Shown in pieces: positions 10,463 through 21,698 of a stretch of 64,000 bases of DNA. The notes below the pieces were generated by a model. The model saw nothing but the letters and a program-made list of their open reading frames with translations, was not told the origin of the DNA and made no database searches. Position 1 is the stretch's first letter. Each line of letters begins with the position of its first letter. Where the stretch lies: positions 93,766,942-93,830,941 of the forward strand of contig OX457056.1 of assembly GCA_949752795.1 (NCBI GenBank), given 5' to 3'. The position numbers were made by a program, and so were the translations under genes. The DNA comes from Hyperoodon ampullatus (taxonomy: Eukaryota; Chordata; Mammalia; Artiodactyla; Ziphiidae).

Positions 10463-10800
10463 TAGCCAAGCTACATTTCCCAACCTCCTCTGCAGTTAGT
10501 GTGGCCATGTGGCCAAGTCCCGGCCAACAGAATGCATAACACTTCCAGGCGTGGCCCTAAAACTCCCAGAGCCAACCTCCACTCTCTCAGCTACCATCTG
10601 CCACCTGGTTGGTGATTCAAGCCTGGAGACCTCAGTGCTCAGGGCAACCTTGAGAGAAAAGCACTGAACATGACAGAGCCACAGTCTAGAAGGAGGCTGG
10701 ATCCTTACCAACCATATTATACTGTGACATGAGTGAGAAATACACTTTTACTGTGTTAAGCCACTGAGATTTAGGGGTTATTTCTTACTGCAATTGTAGC
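10463..10800 (+). mobile_element. Ancient mammal-wide interspersed repeat (LTR/MER-type, family unresolved)
   Basis: Contains the recurring blocks 'cctctgcagttagtgtggcc', 'ccaagtcccggccaacagaatg' and 'tgtgttaagccactgagatt'. Together they recur in many mammalian repeats of one family. Reverse-complement counterparts are seen at 14795-15125. Confidence 0.55.
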
Positions 10801-10964
10801 TTTATTCGCCATGAATATTAGAAGTATGGACTTTCCTGAAAGGAATATTACAAGGATCAACATATGGGTTTGCTTTTTAATTTATTCAACAAGGATTTGT
10901 TTCAAGTCCACCATGTAAGAGTTACTCTGCTGGGACCAACTCATGAAGCAAGCACTCTGATGAT

Positions 10965-11195
10965 TGAGTTTACGTCCCTGGACTTTCAATCAAAGCAGGG
11001 GTTTGGATTCTGACTTTGTCACTTATCAGCTGTGTAACCTTGATCATGTTACTTAATTTCTCTGTGCTTTAGTTTTCTCACCTGCAGGATGGGGAAATGA
11101 TAATATCTACTTCATAGGGTTGTCCTGAGAATTAAATGAACAATGTATGTAAAATACTTAGCTCCTTATGTTGTGTATATCTCAATAAAAGTTGA
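10965..11195 (+). mobile_element. MIR SINE
   Basis: Nearly full-length MIR: 'ctgtgtaaccttgatcatgt', 'ttactta', 'ctcacctgcaggatggggaa', 'tcatagggttgtcctgagaa' and an 'atctcaataaaagttg' end. A short L2-like piece (about 10876-10940) precedes it. Confidence 0.85.
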
Positions 11196-11199
11196 CGTC

Positions 11200-12850
11200 A
11201 TTGTAAAGTCTGGACAAAGTTCCAATTTTCCAAATTAAACATAACATGCATTACTGTTAATAATCAAATTTATAAATGCATTCTACTTGTGTAGCCATGA
11301 AGCTCAAATCTAATGATAGCTCTGAAAGGGACTGAAGAAATGTGGCCATGAAGACAGACTCCCAGCACTTGCCCTGGTTTGGACAAAGAGGCATACCCTC
11401 TGGCGATGCATGCTGGGAAATCACATTTTAGTTGAGGAAAAGTATAAAATTACTGGCAAATTTATTTGCAGATTTGGAAGAAGAAGAGAGAAAGAAAATA
11501 ACATTTACAGGAGGGCTTCCTTCCCTCAGATAGCCCTAATGATATGTTTTCTCAGCACTCTGGGGCTTTTCCAGTGGGGTGGGTCCATTAAATAAATACA
11601 TATTTATTTTTCTTTACTTTCTCAAAACCCAGTAATGCAAAGGCTTATGTTTATTTAGTATTTTCCTATTTGTTTTCATAGCCAAAATATGTCTGCTGGC
11701 CAGGCAGTTCCTTGAGAAGATCCTGTTTCCCTGTCCTGCCCCAGTCAAGAGTTTTTTTGGAAGAGAACACACAATGCCCTTTTAGAGGTAGGATTAAATG
11801 GGCTGGTATTCAGAGAGTCCATTAACCTGGAGAAGGAGAAAAAAAAAAAAATCCCACAAAGCAAAACCAAACCAAACTCTGAATAAATTGGCATTGAAGG
11901 ACTCCAGGTCCAGAAAAATCTTCTTGAAAAAGTTTATAGTCTATATTTTTTTCTAGGCCCATTGTCTTGGTTTCCATAATCAATAGTTAATGAACATGAG
12001 CTTCTATGATGTGAACAAAGGAATTGAAGAAAATGGGAAATTGTGCTCAAACAGACGGTAGATGACTTGCTTTAGAGGAGAAGCAAGATCCAAACCAGGG
12101 TACAGATCACCTGTCTTTGCCTATTCAATGCCGGGTTTTACCAAAAAGGAGAGTTTGAGCAAAAATTCTAGGGCAAAGATTCTAAAAATGAGAAGGCCGC
12201 AGCTCCCTAAAAAGCAAGCCAGGCAAGTAGCTTAATCTATTTTCCATTACAAACTGAAGGGATTGCATTGTCCCAGACAACAAAAAAGGTCAGTGTGAAC
12301 TTTAAAAACCTTCATTTTATGTGTTCAGTGGTTTGCATAGGACAGAGGACAGAGCCATTTGTGAGGAAGGATCACAGTTTTGTGGCTCTAACCTTAAAAT
12401 TGGAGAAAGATAGAAGCAGCCTCTCGTTGGCACTGCCCCTGATGGTGGCCGGCAACGTTCTGTGCCTTTGTTCTCTGGTACTGGATGCAGAGACAGGCCT
12501 GGGAACCAGCTGACCCCACGGGATTAGATCCCGCAATTTCTGAAAAGTTTTTTGAGCATTCTTGAGTAAGGTGGACTAATCAAATTTTCTTTTTAATGGC
12601 TTTTCGATTTAAGCAAAACTGTTCTGAAGAAGGAAAATCTGTCTACCATTTGGAGTCAGAAAATTAGCCTTAACAAATGGAATTAACTGATTACCTTCTG
12701 AAACCAGTTTAGCCCAGATAGGGCCCAGGATTTCTTTAGCAGTCCCAGAACCCCCCAGGAGAAAGGGGATGGCTCAGTTCACATCTAATTTTCCCCATGC
12801 CTACATTATGGATCTTTGTGACTGTCTTTGGGAAGTTTAGAACTGAACAA
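11200..12850. other. Unique sequence, nothing recognised
   Basis: About 1.6 kb without a confident repeat call. It includes an A-run at 11841-11854 and an 81-codon frame (12268-12513) without recognised similarity. Confidence 0.35.
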
Positions 12851-12853
12851 GAG

Positions 12854-12964
12854 GGGAATTCCCTGGCGGTCCAGTGGTTAGGACTCCGCGCTTCCACTGC
12901 AGGACTGCAAGGGGGCACAGTTCCATCCCTCTTCGGTGCGTAGCCAAAAAAAAAAAAAAAAAAA
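12854..12964 (+). mobile_element. CHR-1-like tRNA-Glu SINE, short copy
   Basis: The start gggaattccctggcggtcca, the tRNA-like A-box region (cagtggttaggactccgcgc) and an A-tail are clear. The sequence between the B-box region and the tail is shortened compared with the family's usual extent. A TSD is not obvious. Confidence 0.85.
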
Positions 12965-13152
12965 GAAGTTCTTAAATAAAAGGTTTCACCTTAAAAAAAA
13001 CAAAAAATAAAAATCTGAACAACACTTCAGGAAGGTTATACAGCGATAGGAAACTCCAGAACAAATCCTTGTCAAGGGGAACTTTCCAGGCCTGGAAGTA
13101 ACTCCGCCTCAACCAGACTATCTAGCCACCGCTCTTGGCTGTTCATGGAACT

Positions 13153-13180
13153 TGAATTCCAATTTAGGAATTGGAATTCA
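13153..13180. repeat. Near-perfect 28-bp inverted repeat
   Basis: The arms TGAATTCCAATT (13153-13164) and AATTGGAATTCA (13169-13180) are exactly complementary over 12 bases around a 4-base TAGG loop. There is no T-run after it, and a bacterial-style terminator would be meaningless in this genome. Confidence 0.9.
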
Positions 13181-13224
13181 GGAATGGAGAGCTGGGGAGA
13201 GGCAGCATTGCTAGGGTATTGGTC

Positions 13225-13440
13225 TGTGTGTTCTCTATATCAACTCAATTTAATCTTTACAATAACCCTATGAAGCAGGACAATTATTATCCCATTTTAT
13301 AAGTGAGGAAATAGGATCAGAGAGTTTGGGTCACTTCCCCAAGGTCACACAGCTAGTAAATGGCAGAGCTGGGATTCAAATCCAGGGAGCATGATTCCAG
13401 AGCTTATGAACTTAACCACTAATTATACTATTTATCTTAA
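13225..13440 (-). mobile_element. MIR SINE
   Basis: The antisense MIR core is well preserved: 'atcccattttataagtgagg', 'ccaaggtcacacagctagta' and 'ggcagagctgggattcaaat'. This is one of the best-conserved MIR cores in the window. Confidence 0.88.
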
Positions 13441-14790
13441 AATCTGAAATTCTTAAGAAGGAATAATCTCTGGTGTTGGAAATGCAGGCAGATCGGTGGG
13501 GAGATATTTTTGAGTGATATAGCCTTCTTAGCACTCTTCACAATCCACTTCATGGGAGTCCAGTGATTCCTATAAGACTCTCCCTTGTACGTACCCCCAG
13601 GATGGTGCGGCTTCAAGCAGTTTCTCCTGTGCCTCACAGGACACCATCATCCTGGCAGATCAAGTACAGGGAGGAAGCTTCTCTCAGTCCCTCCAACCTA
13701 ATAAGAGTATTCACATTTTCCAAGATCCTTGATTACGAGCCTGAATAGAAAATTTGGCTTCTGATTAATAAGCATCCTTGCCTTTATGTTTCTACAGAAG
13801 GCACTTGTGCTAATAATATGATGCTTAATAATGAGATGTCTATCAAAGGAAGTGAAATGTCAATGGGGAAACAATGGCGTTGGACCAAGTCTAAATGTCA
13901 TGCCTTTTAAAGAGTCTTCACCCAAAAGGGTCCTGCCCAAATCACTGGTATTTATAAAAGGTGCTGCAAAGCAGAAATTTTTGTTCTCCTTTTCATTGGT
14001 GATTCCAGGGAGGTTTTCCATGTTTTAGACAAGTCCTGGGCCTGGAAGTACTCAAGCATCAGGCTGGCAGAGCCTGGCAGAGTAACACTGCTGCCAAGTT
14101 GAGGACAAATCTATTTGTCCCTCTGTTACCATTAGAACCTTCATTCTTACGTTTAGAACCTGACACGTGCCAAACTGCCCAATTGTTCCTCGCCTGTCAT
14201 TAAAGTATGCAGCTAAACACTGGGTTTGAAATACATCATCACAACTGTCCAAACACAAACCCCAGGGTATTCAGGACTCCCAGAGAGGATCAGGGTGCGG
14301 GACTAAAATGATGTAAATTGGCCAAGACTCAAAATGCCATTTAAAATCAAGCACAAAGAAAAGTGGTGCCGTGAAAAGCACTGGACTGACAAGCGTAAAG
14401 GCATCAACGCTTGAGTCCCATGTTCTCTGAGCTCCTGAGAGAGCTTGCCCCTTTTTGCCTGGCCTGTGTGGCTCATTCTGAATGGACAGAAAGTCCTGTT
14501 TTGGAAGACGCCTGGCCAGAAGTGTGCCAACAGACCAATACCCTAGCAATGCTGCCTCTTCCCGGCTCTCCACTCCTGAAGACAAAATGAACTCCAGTCA
14601 AATCAGTCGGGGGGTGGGTGGGGGGGCGGTTGCAGGTGATTGGATGAGAGAGGGCTGGAAGGGGCATCTGGTTATTATAAAAAATAAAAATAGTCATTTT
14701 GACTTATCAATGTAATTTTCCCAGAGAACCTAAAACATAGAAGCATTGTGCGCTACAACCTCGCCTATCTGGTGAGGATACATTAAGTTA
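13441..14790. other. Unique sequence with a G-rich tract
   Basis: No repeat or gene is recognised. The plus strand carries several G runs in about 20 bases at 14608-14630, a possible G-quadruplex. Open frames on the minus strand (14271-14585, 104 codons, and an overlapping one) have no recognised similarity. Confidence 0.35.
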
Positions 14791-14794
14791 TACT

Positions 14795-15125
14795 ACAGTA
14801 ACAAGTAACTCCAAAACTACAGTGGCTTCACCCAGCAAAGATTTACTTCCCATGCTACCATCTGTCCATTACAGTTCGGCCAGGAGGCTCCACTCACAAT
14901 AGTCTTCAGAGACCCAGGTTGATGGAATAGCCACCATCTCCAAAATGCCAGAGGGAAAAAAGCGCTGGAGGGTCTCAGAGTGGCAGCTAAATGATCTGGC
15001 ATGGAAGTGACATCATCTCACTTGCTAAAAATTCATTGGCCAGAGCTAATCATATAGCCCCACCCAAACACAAGAAGGCCATGATGTGTAATCCTACCAC
15101 CTCCATGAATATCACTGTCACCCTA
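14795..15125 (-). mobile_element. Ancient mammal-wide interspersed repeat, same family as 10463
   Basis: Blocks such as 'cattggccagagctaatca', 'tatagccccacccaaacaca' and an early 'ctacagtggcttcaccc' are the reverse complement of the 10463 copy's family pattern (CCAGCCT-gcagctagg-ggccatgtgac-ttctggccaatg). Divergence is high and no termini are visible. Confidence 0.5.
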
Positions 15126-15805
15126 GATCACATCTCTAAGCAGCAAAGTTCAAACTCTTGGTTCGAACTTTCTGTCCATCATGACTTTAATACAGAAGCA
15201 GAGCTCACAGGACCAACCTGGCTGTAGAGTTGATCCAGGGGACCCTTGAGCCTGGAAGAGAGTCATCTGGGTTGCTCTGTATAGCCTAAAACTCTAGCTA
15301 TCATTGGATATCCCATTCTTACTCCAGAAGATATCAGAATCCCTGACTTAGTCCCAGAATAATGAATTCCCTTGCTCATCTTTTTGGAGTCCTCCAGATT
15401 GGAGAGAATTTGGAAACATACCAAGTATTCTGCACCCTTTCTGGCCCAGGTGCCCTTGCATTCTGGATAGGAGAAAAACAGATCCCTGGAGGAGGGCAGG
15501 GCCCCTAGGGAATTACTTTCTGACATTGCTTCCAATCGAGAATTCCTGCCAGAGGTCTATGGTATCAGCAATACCTGCAAACTGCAAGAGAATTCTCCTT
15601 TCCTGGGTGTGAATGGCTATTTTTAGAATGTATGCAGATCCTATGATCCATAAAACATACATTCAGTTAAAAAGGGGCACTGAATTCATTCTATCATTAC
15701 ATATTTTCTCAATTTCAGCACAATTTGGGGGAGGGGTGAGGAGAGAGGGTGGTCCACCAATTTTCTGGGGATGATTTAAAGAAATAAAGAGGTTCTCGCA
15801 GTGTT
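15126..15805. other. Unique sequence, nothing recognised
   Basis: No repeat, gene or structured RNA is recognised. The minus-strand 90-codon frame at 15263-15535 has no recognised similarity. Confidence 0.35.
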
Positions 15806-15821
15806 AGAAACCTCCGCTCCC

Positions 15822-15947
15822 GGACGCAAGAGGGAGGGGATATGGGGATGTATGTATGCATATAGCTGATTCACTGTGTTATACAGCAGCAACTAACACA
15901 CCATTGTAAAGCAATTATACTCCAATAAAGATGTTTAAAAAAAAAAA
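15822..15947 (+). mobile_element. L1 LINE 3' end, ~125 bp
   Basis: An extremely 5'-truncated L1: only 'gatatggggatgtatg...' to 'tatactccaataaagatg' plus the A-tail remain. The TSD is agaaacctccgctccc (15806-15821) and agaaacctcttctccc (15948-15963), with two differences in 16. It belongs to the same tail subfamily as the 21699 copy. Confidence 0.92.
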
Positions 15948-15963
15948 AGAAACCTCTTCTCCC

Positions 15964-18900
15964 CAATTAGGGTGCTTTGTGAGGGTCTTTTTTTAGGCAT
16001 TCTCAGACCTTTTTGGTGTAATTTCTGGGCAAAGGAAAGCCATTGGCAAACATTTCAACAATTGTTTCTGAAGCTGAACTTTGTCTTCTAGGAGAATGAT
16101 CGCACTGAGGGTGGGGTGAGGTAGTAGGGCGGGTAGCATTTTGAGACTACCAGCCTAAGGCTCTGTGTAAATGAAACCCCTGCTTGCTGGCAGGTCGGTG
16201 CAGGAGATATTTGGTCAAGGGGCATCCTGAGAAGCACTAAATCAATGATTATAGAGCTGTAAAAGAGGGGATGGTACACACACACCCTCCAGTTCACTGT
16301 GATGACTGAACGCCCATCATCACTTATTCCTGGTGGGTCAGAGTAATCTGTCCACAGTTATACATGGAGGGAAAGGCAGGTGGACGTCAGGATCATGGCA
16401 ACATCTCAGCCCACGGTTTTCTGTCATGTTAGCACAGATGATAAACCCAATTGTTCGGCCACATTCATTTGTGGGGTGGCTGGTGGCAGGGCAGAGTAGG
16501 GCATCAGAACAGCTCTTTAAGTCCATCTCATTCATATTCCTAGTCAGCGCTCCCCCTCTTCTTGGCAGGATCTTCTGGGAGGACTGAAGGAGGCATTACT
16601 GAGTCATATATGCCAGTCACATACACATCCACCGTCTGGGGAAGACCTCCCCGTTGCTCGTCTTTCCCTGTGAAAGTAACCACAGCTCATCACATGAGCT
16701 TTGTAGATGAAGCCAGCCTGCTGTACCCGTCACCCTTTATAGGGCCAAAGAAAAGGTTCGTCTGCAGAAGGCAACCATTAGTGACCTGAGCCCAAGGGAG
16801 ACTCTCTGCTCTGAGGCCATCTCTAAACTCTGCCCCCTAGAGGCATGCTGGTTTACTCTATCAAATCCTCACCTTGGGGAAACATCAATGGTAGGTGAAC
16901 ACATGCGCCTGTCACTTTAAACTAGGCTGCTGTCCCTGTTCTTGAAAGCTCAGGCGCGTGCTATTGTTGGAATTCTGGGAACCAGAGTGGCCGCATATAG
17001 CCAATAAGGCCAAAGGAGTGACTTCCTCTGTTACTCTGAGTCCCCGAGTATCTTTGTAATAAGCTCATGTTAGTTAGTATATGTGACTCTTCCTTTTGTT
17101 TCTCTCTTTAGAGATCTATCAACATTATTTACCAACATAAATGAATCCTTTAATCTTCATGGTACACAATGAGCAAAATGAAATAGAAATTCCATCCTTA
17201 GATCATAGCCCCGTTTATTTACACAGTTCTCCAGTCAAAGGCCTGAGTTGGTTGCCGTAAGTTCCCCCCCGAGGTCTATCAGGGCTGGGAAGGAGATAAA
17301 GTCAGGACATGGGGCTGGTCTACAGGACATGAGAAAACTCCAGGACACCATTCTGGGAAAAGTGAGACTTGGGACAAAGGTACAGTCCAAACACCAAATC
17401 CAGAGGGCCGGCAAGCTCCAGATCCCAAGGGAAGCATCTGCCCCCTGCCCAAGCAATCGAAGCAGGAGGGCCGAGGGCAGACAGAACAGAGGGAAATTAG
17501 TTGATTTCCCTGATGCACGGAGCCTGTCCCTTTTCCAGAGGTTCCTTAGAAGCAGCTGAAGATGGAGAAGGGGCTGCTGAAAGGGAAAATGTCTGGACTT
17601 CACATTCTGTGTTTGGTGTAAACCCAAGGGCTTTACGGAGCCAAAGAATTATTGGAGAGTAAAAGAGCACTGGCAGCTGAGGGGACTGCTGCTAGCCCTT
17701 GCTCAGCAGGCTGTCTTCTGGGAAGATTAGGATCACGGAGCCCATCAGCCAGAACCTGTCTCTGAAAGTCCAGGGAGAGTGGTGCGTACATGCAGAAATA
17801 ACACGTTGCCATGGCCCTGGGGGACAGTTCTGGGGTCAGAGCCAGCGAGAGGGCAGGGTCTACAGGCAGCCTGAGAAGGTGAACAGGATACCAGGAGCTC
17901 ATGGAGTGAATCCAGATGAAAAGAAAGGACTCAGGAGGGGTAGAAGGACAGCAGAGCACCTCCTTGCCAATGAAGCAGCTCCTTGAGAAAGGCCACAGAA
18001 GAGCCTAGAGTGGAGCCCACGAAGCTGCGTTCTGAACAAAATCCCAAGATGATTCTAATACAGGTGCTGCCGTGAGCCACATTTTGGCTGACGAGAGGTT
18101 TTACAGGACAGAGATGTGTGGCGTCCTGTGGACATAGGAAGTACACTTTTCAATCTTCCAATGTTTTGGTAAGCTCTCTGGGGGACAGCAGTTTGCTAGG
18201 TTGGAGAAGGGGTGGCACCTGAGCAGACAGCGGGCTGAGCTTGCAGGGTCAGCCTGCCTTCGTGTCGAGGGCCTTGGGTGTACCTCCAGGCATCTGTGTC
18301 CTCTTCTCAGGCACAGTGGAAGGGCCTAAAGGAAGAGGAAAATTATCTCCGGGCAGGCAGCCTGCTGAGAGTCCTGTCCTAATGGCAACGCATGCCAGCC
18401 ACCTGAGAGAGTGGAGCTCTGCACTTGAACACGACCACAGCCGACTGTGGGAACTTCTGTGTTCAGCCTGCTAGCTCAACACACTCCCATGCAGATTTGC
18501 CCTTGGCCTTGCTGAATGTGAATCTGTGAAATGAAGGTCAATTGTATCTTGGTATGAGGACCTGATCCTCTGCCTAAAGGTCTTGACCTTATACTGTCAC
18601 AAAGCTTGCCCCATGAGTTGTGACCTCCGTGTTCCTGAAACTGGGGTCTGACTAATTTTTAGGAATCCTAGACATTTTTCCTTTGGGGTTTTGTTTTCAT
18701 GATTATCTAAAACAAAAGTTTTACCAGTTATAAAGATAACACTTTTCTTTTGGAGCACTGATTCCCATTTGAATGTCTTCTTCCATAGAATAAAACTTGA
18801 TTTTTTAAAGTCAGTGTTTCTCCAGCTGTGGTCTCCAGAAATATTAGGGGACCTTCAGATACATTCTCTGGGATCTATATGAATGGTCTTTTCTTTTTCC

Positions 18901-19050
18901 TATTAAAAGTGAAAACCACCATTTTAGAGCATTGCAATGGAACAGTAGTTTTAAATATAGAATCTAGAAATGAAATTCTCCTTGGCTTTATAATGACATT
19001 AGGTGGAAAATCTCCAAGGATGAAGTACATTGTGTGCCAATTCATTTGAA
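15964..19050. other. Unique, partly GC-rich sequence
   Basis: No element or gene is recognised over about 3 kb. The 17235-18480 part is GC-richer than its surroundings and has long frames on both strands (130 codons at 17235-17627 minus; 95 at 17699-17986 plus). They overlap antisense and carry no domain signature. Around 18808-18860 (cagtgtttctccagctgtgg) there is a weak hAT-like terminal sequence. Confidence 0.35.
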
Positions 19051-19054
19051 TTCC

Positions 19055-19450
19055 ATTCAATTCAACAAGTATTTATTGAGCTGTGATCCTGATGCTATGG
19101 TAGACACTAGGGAATAGAGAGCACTAAAGTTTCGGATGCTCTTGGTAGAGAATTATTGTCCAATAAGTAATGGGAACATTCTCTCTAGAGGAGTCAGGAA
19201 GAGCTTCTCTGAAGGATGAATTCACCAGGATGACTTGCAGAGAGGGAGAGAGAAAGGGGGAGAGCAAGAGAAAGATAGAGAAAGGCTGATGTCTGATGCA
19301 AGCAACAGCATGAACAAAGACACAGCCAGGAGCTTAATGTGACCAGGACACAGAGTTTGAGGTCACATAGCATGAGAAAGTAACTAGGCAAGGACCCCTG
19401 TGCTGTGCTAAGGAGCTTGGGCTCATTGACAGGAGAATATGGCAACTCTT
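19055..19450 (+). mobile_element. L2 LINE fragment
   Basis: Typical L2 3' block: 'tcaacaagtatttattgagc', then 'tgctatggtagacactaggg', then a GA-rich 'gaagagcttctctgaaggat' part. It runs up to the Tigger element at 19452. Confidence 0.7.
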
Positions 19451-19451
19451 C

Positions 19452-20096
19452 TGACTGGAGGAGGGAGAAGAGGTGGGAGATGGTAGAGCTAAAGGATCAT
19501 CAGCAATAAGAGACGGAGGGCAAGCTGCAATTTCACTCATGCCTGACGTTGATGGCACAGGTTCTGGTTCCTTGCTGGATTCTATTCTATCTACCCTTTT
19601 AAAAAAACGATCCAGTGGTGTCTGGGTAGTAGCTCTATTTTTCTCATCATAGGTGACATGGTAGCACTGGATTGCATTCTGAACGGTTGCTGTAACCTTC
19701 GTGTACCATTCTACGTTCAAGTCCTGTGCCTCAAAAACTAACAATGCCTCCTCAGATAAAGAAAATCCCCTCGCCATTTCCTGCGTCGTGAATCTCTTAA
19801 GTTCTTCAGTTACTTCTTCTTCTTGTCTCTCTTGGCGCTTCTTAGCAGTCAATACATCACCGCTGCTTTTAAGCTTGCTTCCGAACATCCTGTGCTTGAA
19901 ATAAAGATATTGTACTACTGTACTCTATACAGTACTGTACAGTGAAGTACACAAAAGCACAACCACTTGTAGAGGATGCACACATGTAACAATGTACACC
20001 AGACACAGGAGCTAACTTATGTGATTGGACATGCGAACGCACGTTCGCATCTTTGAAAGTTCGCAACTTGAAAGTTCATATGTAGGGGACTTACTG
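19452..20096 (-). mobile_element. Tigger-like (pogo) DNA transposon, internally deleted, one end missing
   Basis: On the minus strand the element begins with the terminal sequence CAGTAAGTCCCCTACATA at 20096, flanked by the TA dinucleotide (20097-20098) that Tc1/mariner-superfamily elements duplicate. The sequence resembles the artiodactyl Tigger1a-type terminus as I recall it. Next comes a subterminal palindrome, atgcgaacg-ca-cgttcgcat (20031-20050). The opposite terminus is not found; the element ends inside or just after the transposase C-terminus. Confidence 0.8.
19453..19888 (-). pseudogene. Tigger transposase, N-terminal start fused to C-terminus
   Basis: The frame opens with MFGSKLKSSGDVLTAKKRQE, resembling the very start of a pogo/Tigger transposase. 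It passes at once into the C-terminal tail: ...LKRFTTQEMARGFSLSEEALLVFEAQD, then VQNAIQCY-x-V-x-YDEK, then LDRFFKRVDRIES-x-EPEPVPSTSG. The DNA-binding HTH (CENP-B type) and the catalytic DDE_1 domain are absent, so about two thirds or more of a ~500-600-residue protein is missing. No stop interrupts the remaining 140-odd residues, and the frame continues to 19334 through flanking L2-like sequence. It cannot transpose. Whether the fused frame is ever translated is unknown. Confidence 0.75.
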
Positions 20097-20104
20097 TATA
20101 AGGG

Positions 20105-20365
20105 ACAAGGAGACCACACATGGTATCTGGGTGACACAGCTCTACAGAGGGCAACAGTACATATTTCCAGATCCTAGGCAGAAGGAAGGGTTTTCTCACA
20201 ATTTGAGAAAATGCCCAAAGGAATCAAACATGGTTCTTCCTTGGCTCTTAAGATGCTCAGTAAGTGCTCTGTGGCACACATTGCTAGATCAAGACCCAGT
20301 AGCCATCTCCCTTATTCTTTCCTTACTGAAAGAATCCTAATTTTGTCTTGATCAGCAATACCTAG
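20105..20365. other. Unique or heavily decayed sequence
   Basis: No repeat is recognised between the Tigger terminus and the next ancient repeat. Confidence 0.3.
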
Positions 20366-20369
20366 CTAA

Positions 20370-20810
20370 AATACTTGATTTCCCAGCCTCCTTTGCAGCT
20401 AGGAGTGGTCATGTGACACAGTTACAGCCAATGAGACTTAAAGAAGCCACTGTATTTGGCTCTTGAAAAGCTTGGAAAGTATTAGATTTGGCTGGCATGG
20501 TCCTTCTCTGATTCTCCCTTTTCTCTTTCCCATTCTTCCTGCCTGGAATATAGATGCAAAGCCTATATAGATGTTACATTAGCCTTCTTGTAATTATGAA
20601 GATGAAAGTCACTAAACATGGTAGAGCAGGAAGGTAGATGAAATCTAGGTAGTCAAAGACATCCATGATTAGCTGTATCAGCCCTGGACGACCTATCTCT
20701 GGACTTCTTAATATAGGAGAAAAACAAACCTCTTTCTTGTTTATTCCAGTCTGGTCAAATTTCCTGTCACGTGCAGCTGAATACACCTCTGACTGAGACT
20801 GCCACAATCA
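20370..20810 (+). mobile_element. Ancient mammal-wide repeat resembling the 10463 family
   Basis: Shares the opening 'cctcctttgcagctaggagt', 'ggtcatgtgacacagttaca' and 'gccaatgagact' blocks. The 3' part (about 20690-20780) is weaker. No termini or TSD are seen. Confidence 0.5.
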
Positions 20811-20819
20811 CACTCACTG

Positions 20820-21254
20820 ATGGATTCGGCAATGACATTGTTTCCAGATAGCCACTAGGAAATAGAAGAGTGAGGGGCCTGGAAACCTGACTGACTTCCT
20901 CTGTAGCCTTTTTCCAAGTAACAAATTAGCTGAACTTAAATGATCACATCAACTCATCACCACCTTGAACAGAGCACTGGAGAGGTACGTTTCTGTGGGT
21001 TAGGATTGAAAGTTGAGTGAAGTGTTAAGGATGGGAGAGAGTTAGAGGATATTTTACACTATAAATGATGGTTTAGAAAAATAAAAACATAGTTTAAAAA
21101 ATAGGAAGTTCACTCCAAATAATATACCTGGATCTATAGTCCAGAAGGTGTTTGGTTTAACCAAAACAGAAATGAATACTCAGGGATATGACCATCACCC
21201 TGTTCATAAATAAAGACTGGTATTCTATTTGTCTCTTCCTATATTTTCAGATCA
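20820..21254. other. Unique sequence, nothing recognised
   Basis: No gene or confident repeat is seen; a short A-rich stretch lies near 21075-21100. Confidence 0.3.
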
Positions 21255-21437
21255 TTTTTTCTCCTTGTTCACTCATTCGTTCATTCAATAAACATTTATG
21301 AAGTGAATAGGGACTAGGAACCCAAGGATGAGTAAGACACACTTCTTGCACTTCAAGAGCCCAAAATTGAGTAGACAGAATTGTGAGCAGATAAATAACC
21401 AAATTTGTAAGTGATATAAAAGAGATTAAAAATAAGT
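21255..21437 (+). mobile_element. L2 LINE, left part of a copy split by younger insertions
   Basis: 'tcattcaataaacatttatg' and 'cttgcacttcaagagccc'-type blocks mark L2. The same L2 seems to resume at 26120 after the SINE and L1, in the same orientation. Confidence 0.75.
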
Positions 21438-21652
21438 CATGGGGCTTCCCTGGTGGCATAGTGGTTGAGAGTCCGCCTGCCAATGCAGGGGACACGGGTT
21501 CGTGCCCTGGTCTGGGAAGATCCCACATGCCGCGGAGTGGCTGGACCCATGAGCCATGGCCGCTGAGCCTGCGTGTCTGGAGCCTGTGCTCCGCAACGGG
21601 AGAGGCCACAACAGAGAGAGGCCCGCGTACTGCAAAAAAAAAAAAAAAAAAA
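21438..21652 (+). mobile_element. CHR-2-type tRNA-Glu SINE (short cetacean form)
   Basis: Starts gggcttccctggtggcatag and carries the tRNA-like head with a B-box-like gggttcgtgccc. The tail unit cgcaacgggagaggccacaa and an A-tail follow. The possible duplication aagtcatg / aaggcatg has one mismatch. A 74-codon frame through it is read-through, not a gene. RNA polymerase III promoter boxes are inherited from the tRNA and are not evidence of activity. Confidence 0.9.
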
Positions 21653-21698
21653 GGCATGAACCACAAGGAGTGCCCAGAGAATTAAGAATGATTCCATA

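Noticed and set aside
13153..13180. Rho-independent terminator
   Set aside because: Hairpin without a T-run, and the mechanism does not apply to a mammalian nuclear genome.
17235..17627. 130-codon minus-strand frame
   Set aside because: Overlaps antisense frames of similar length and has no recognisable motif.
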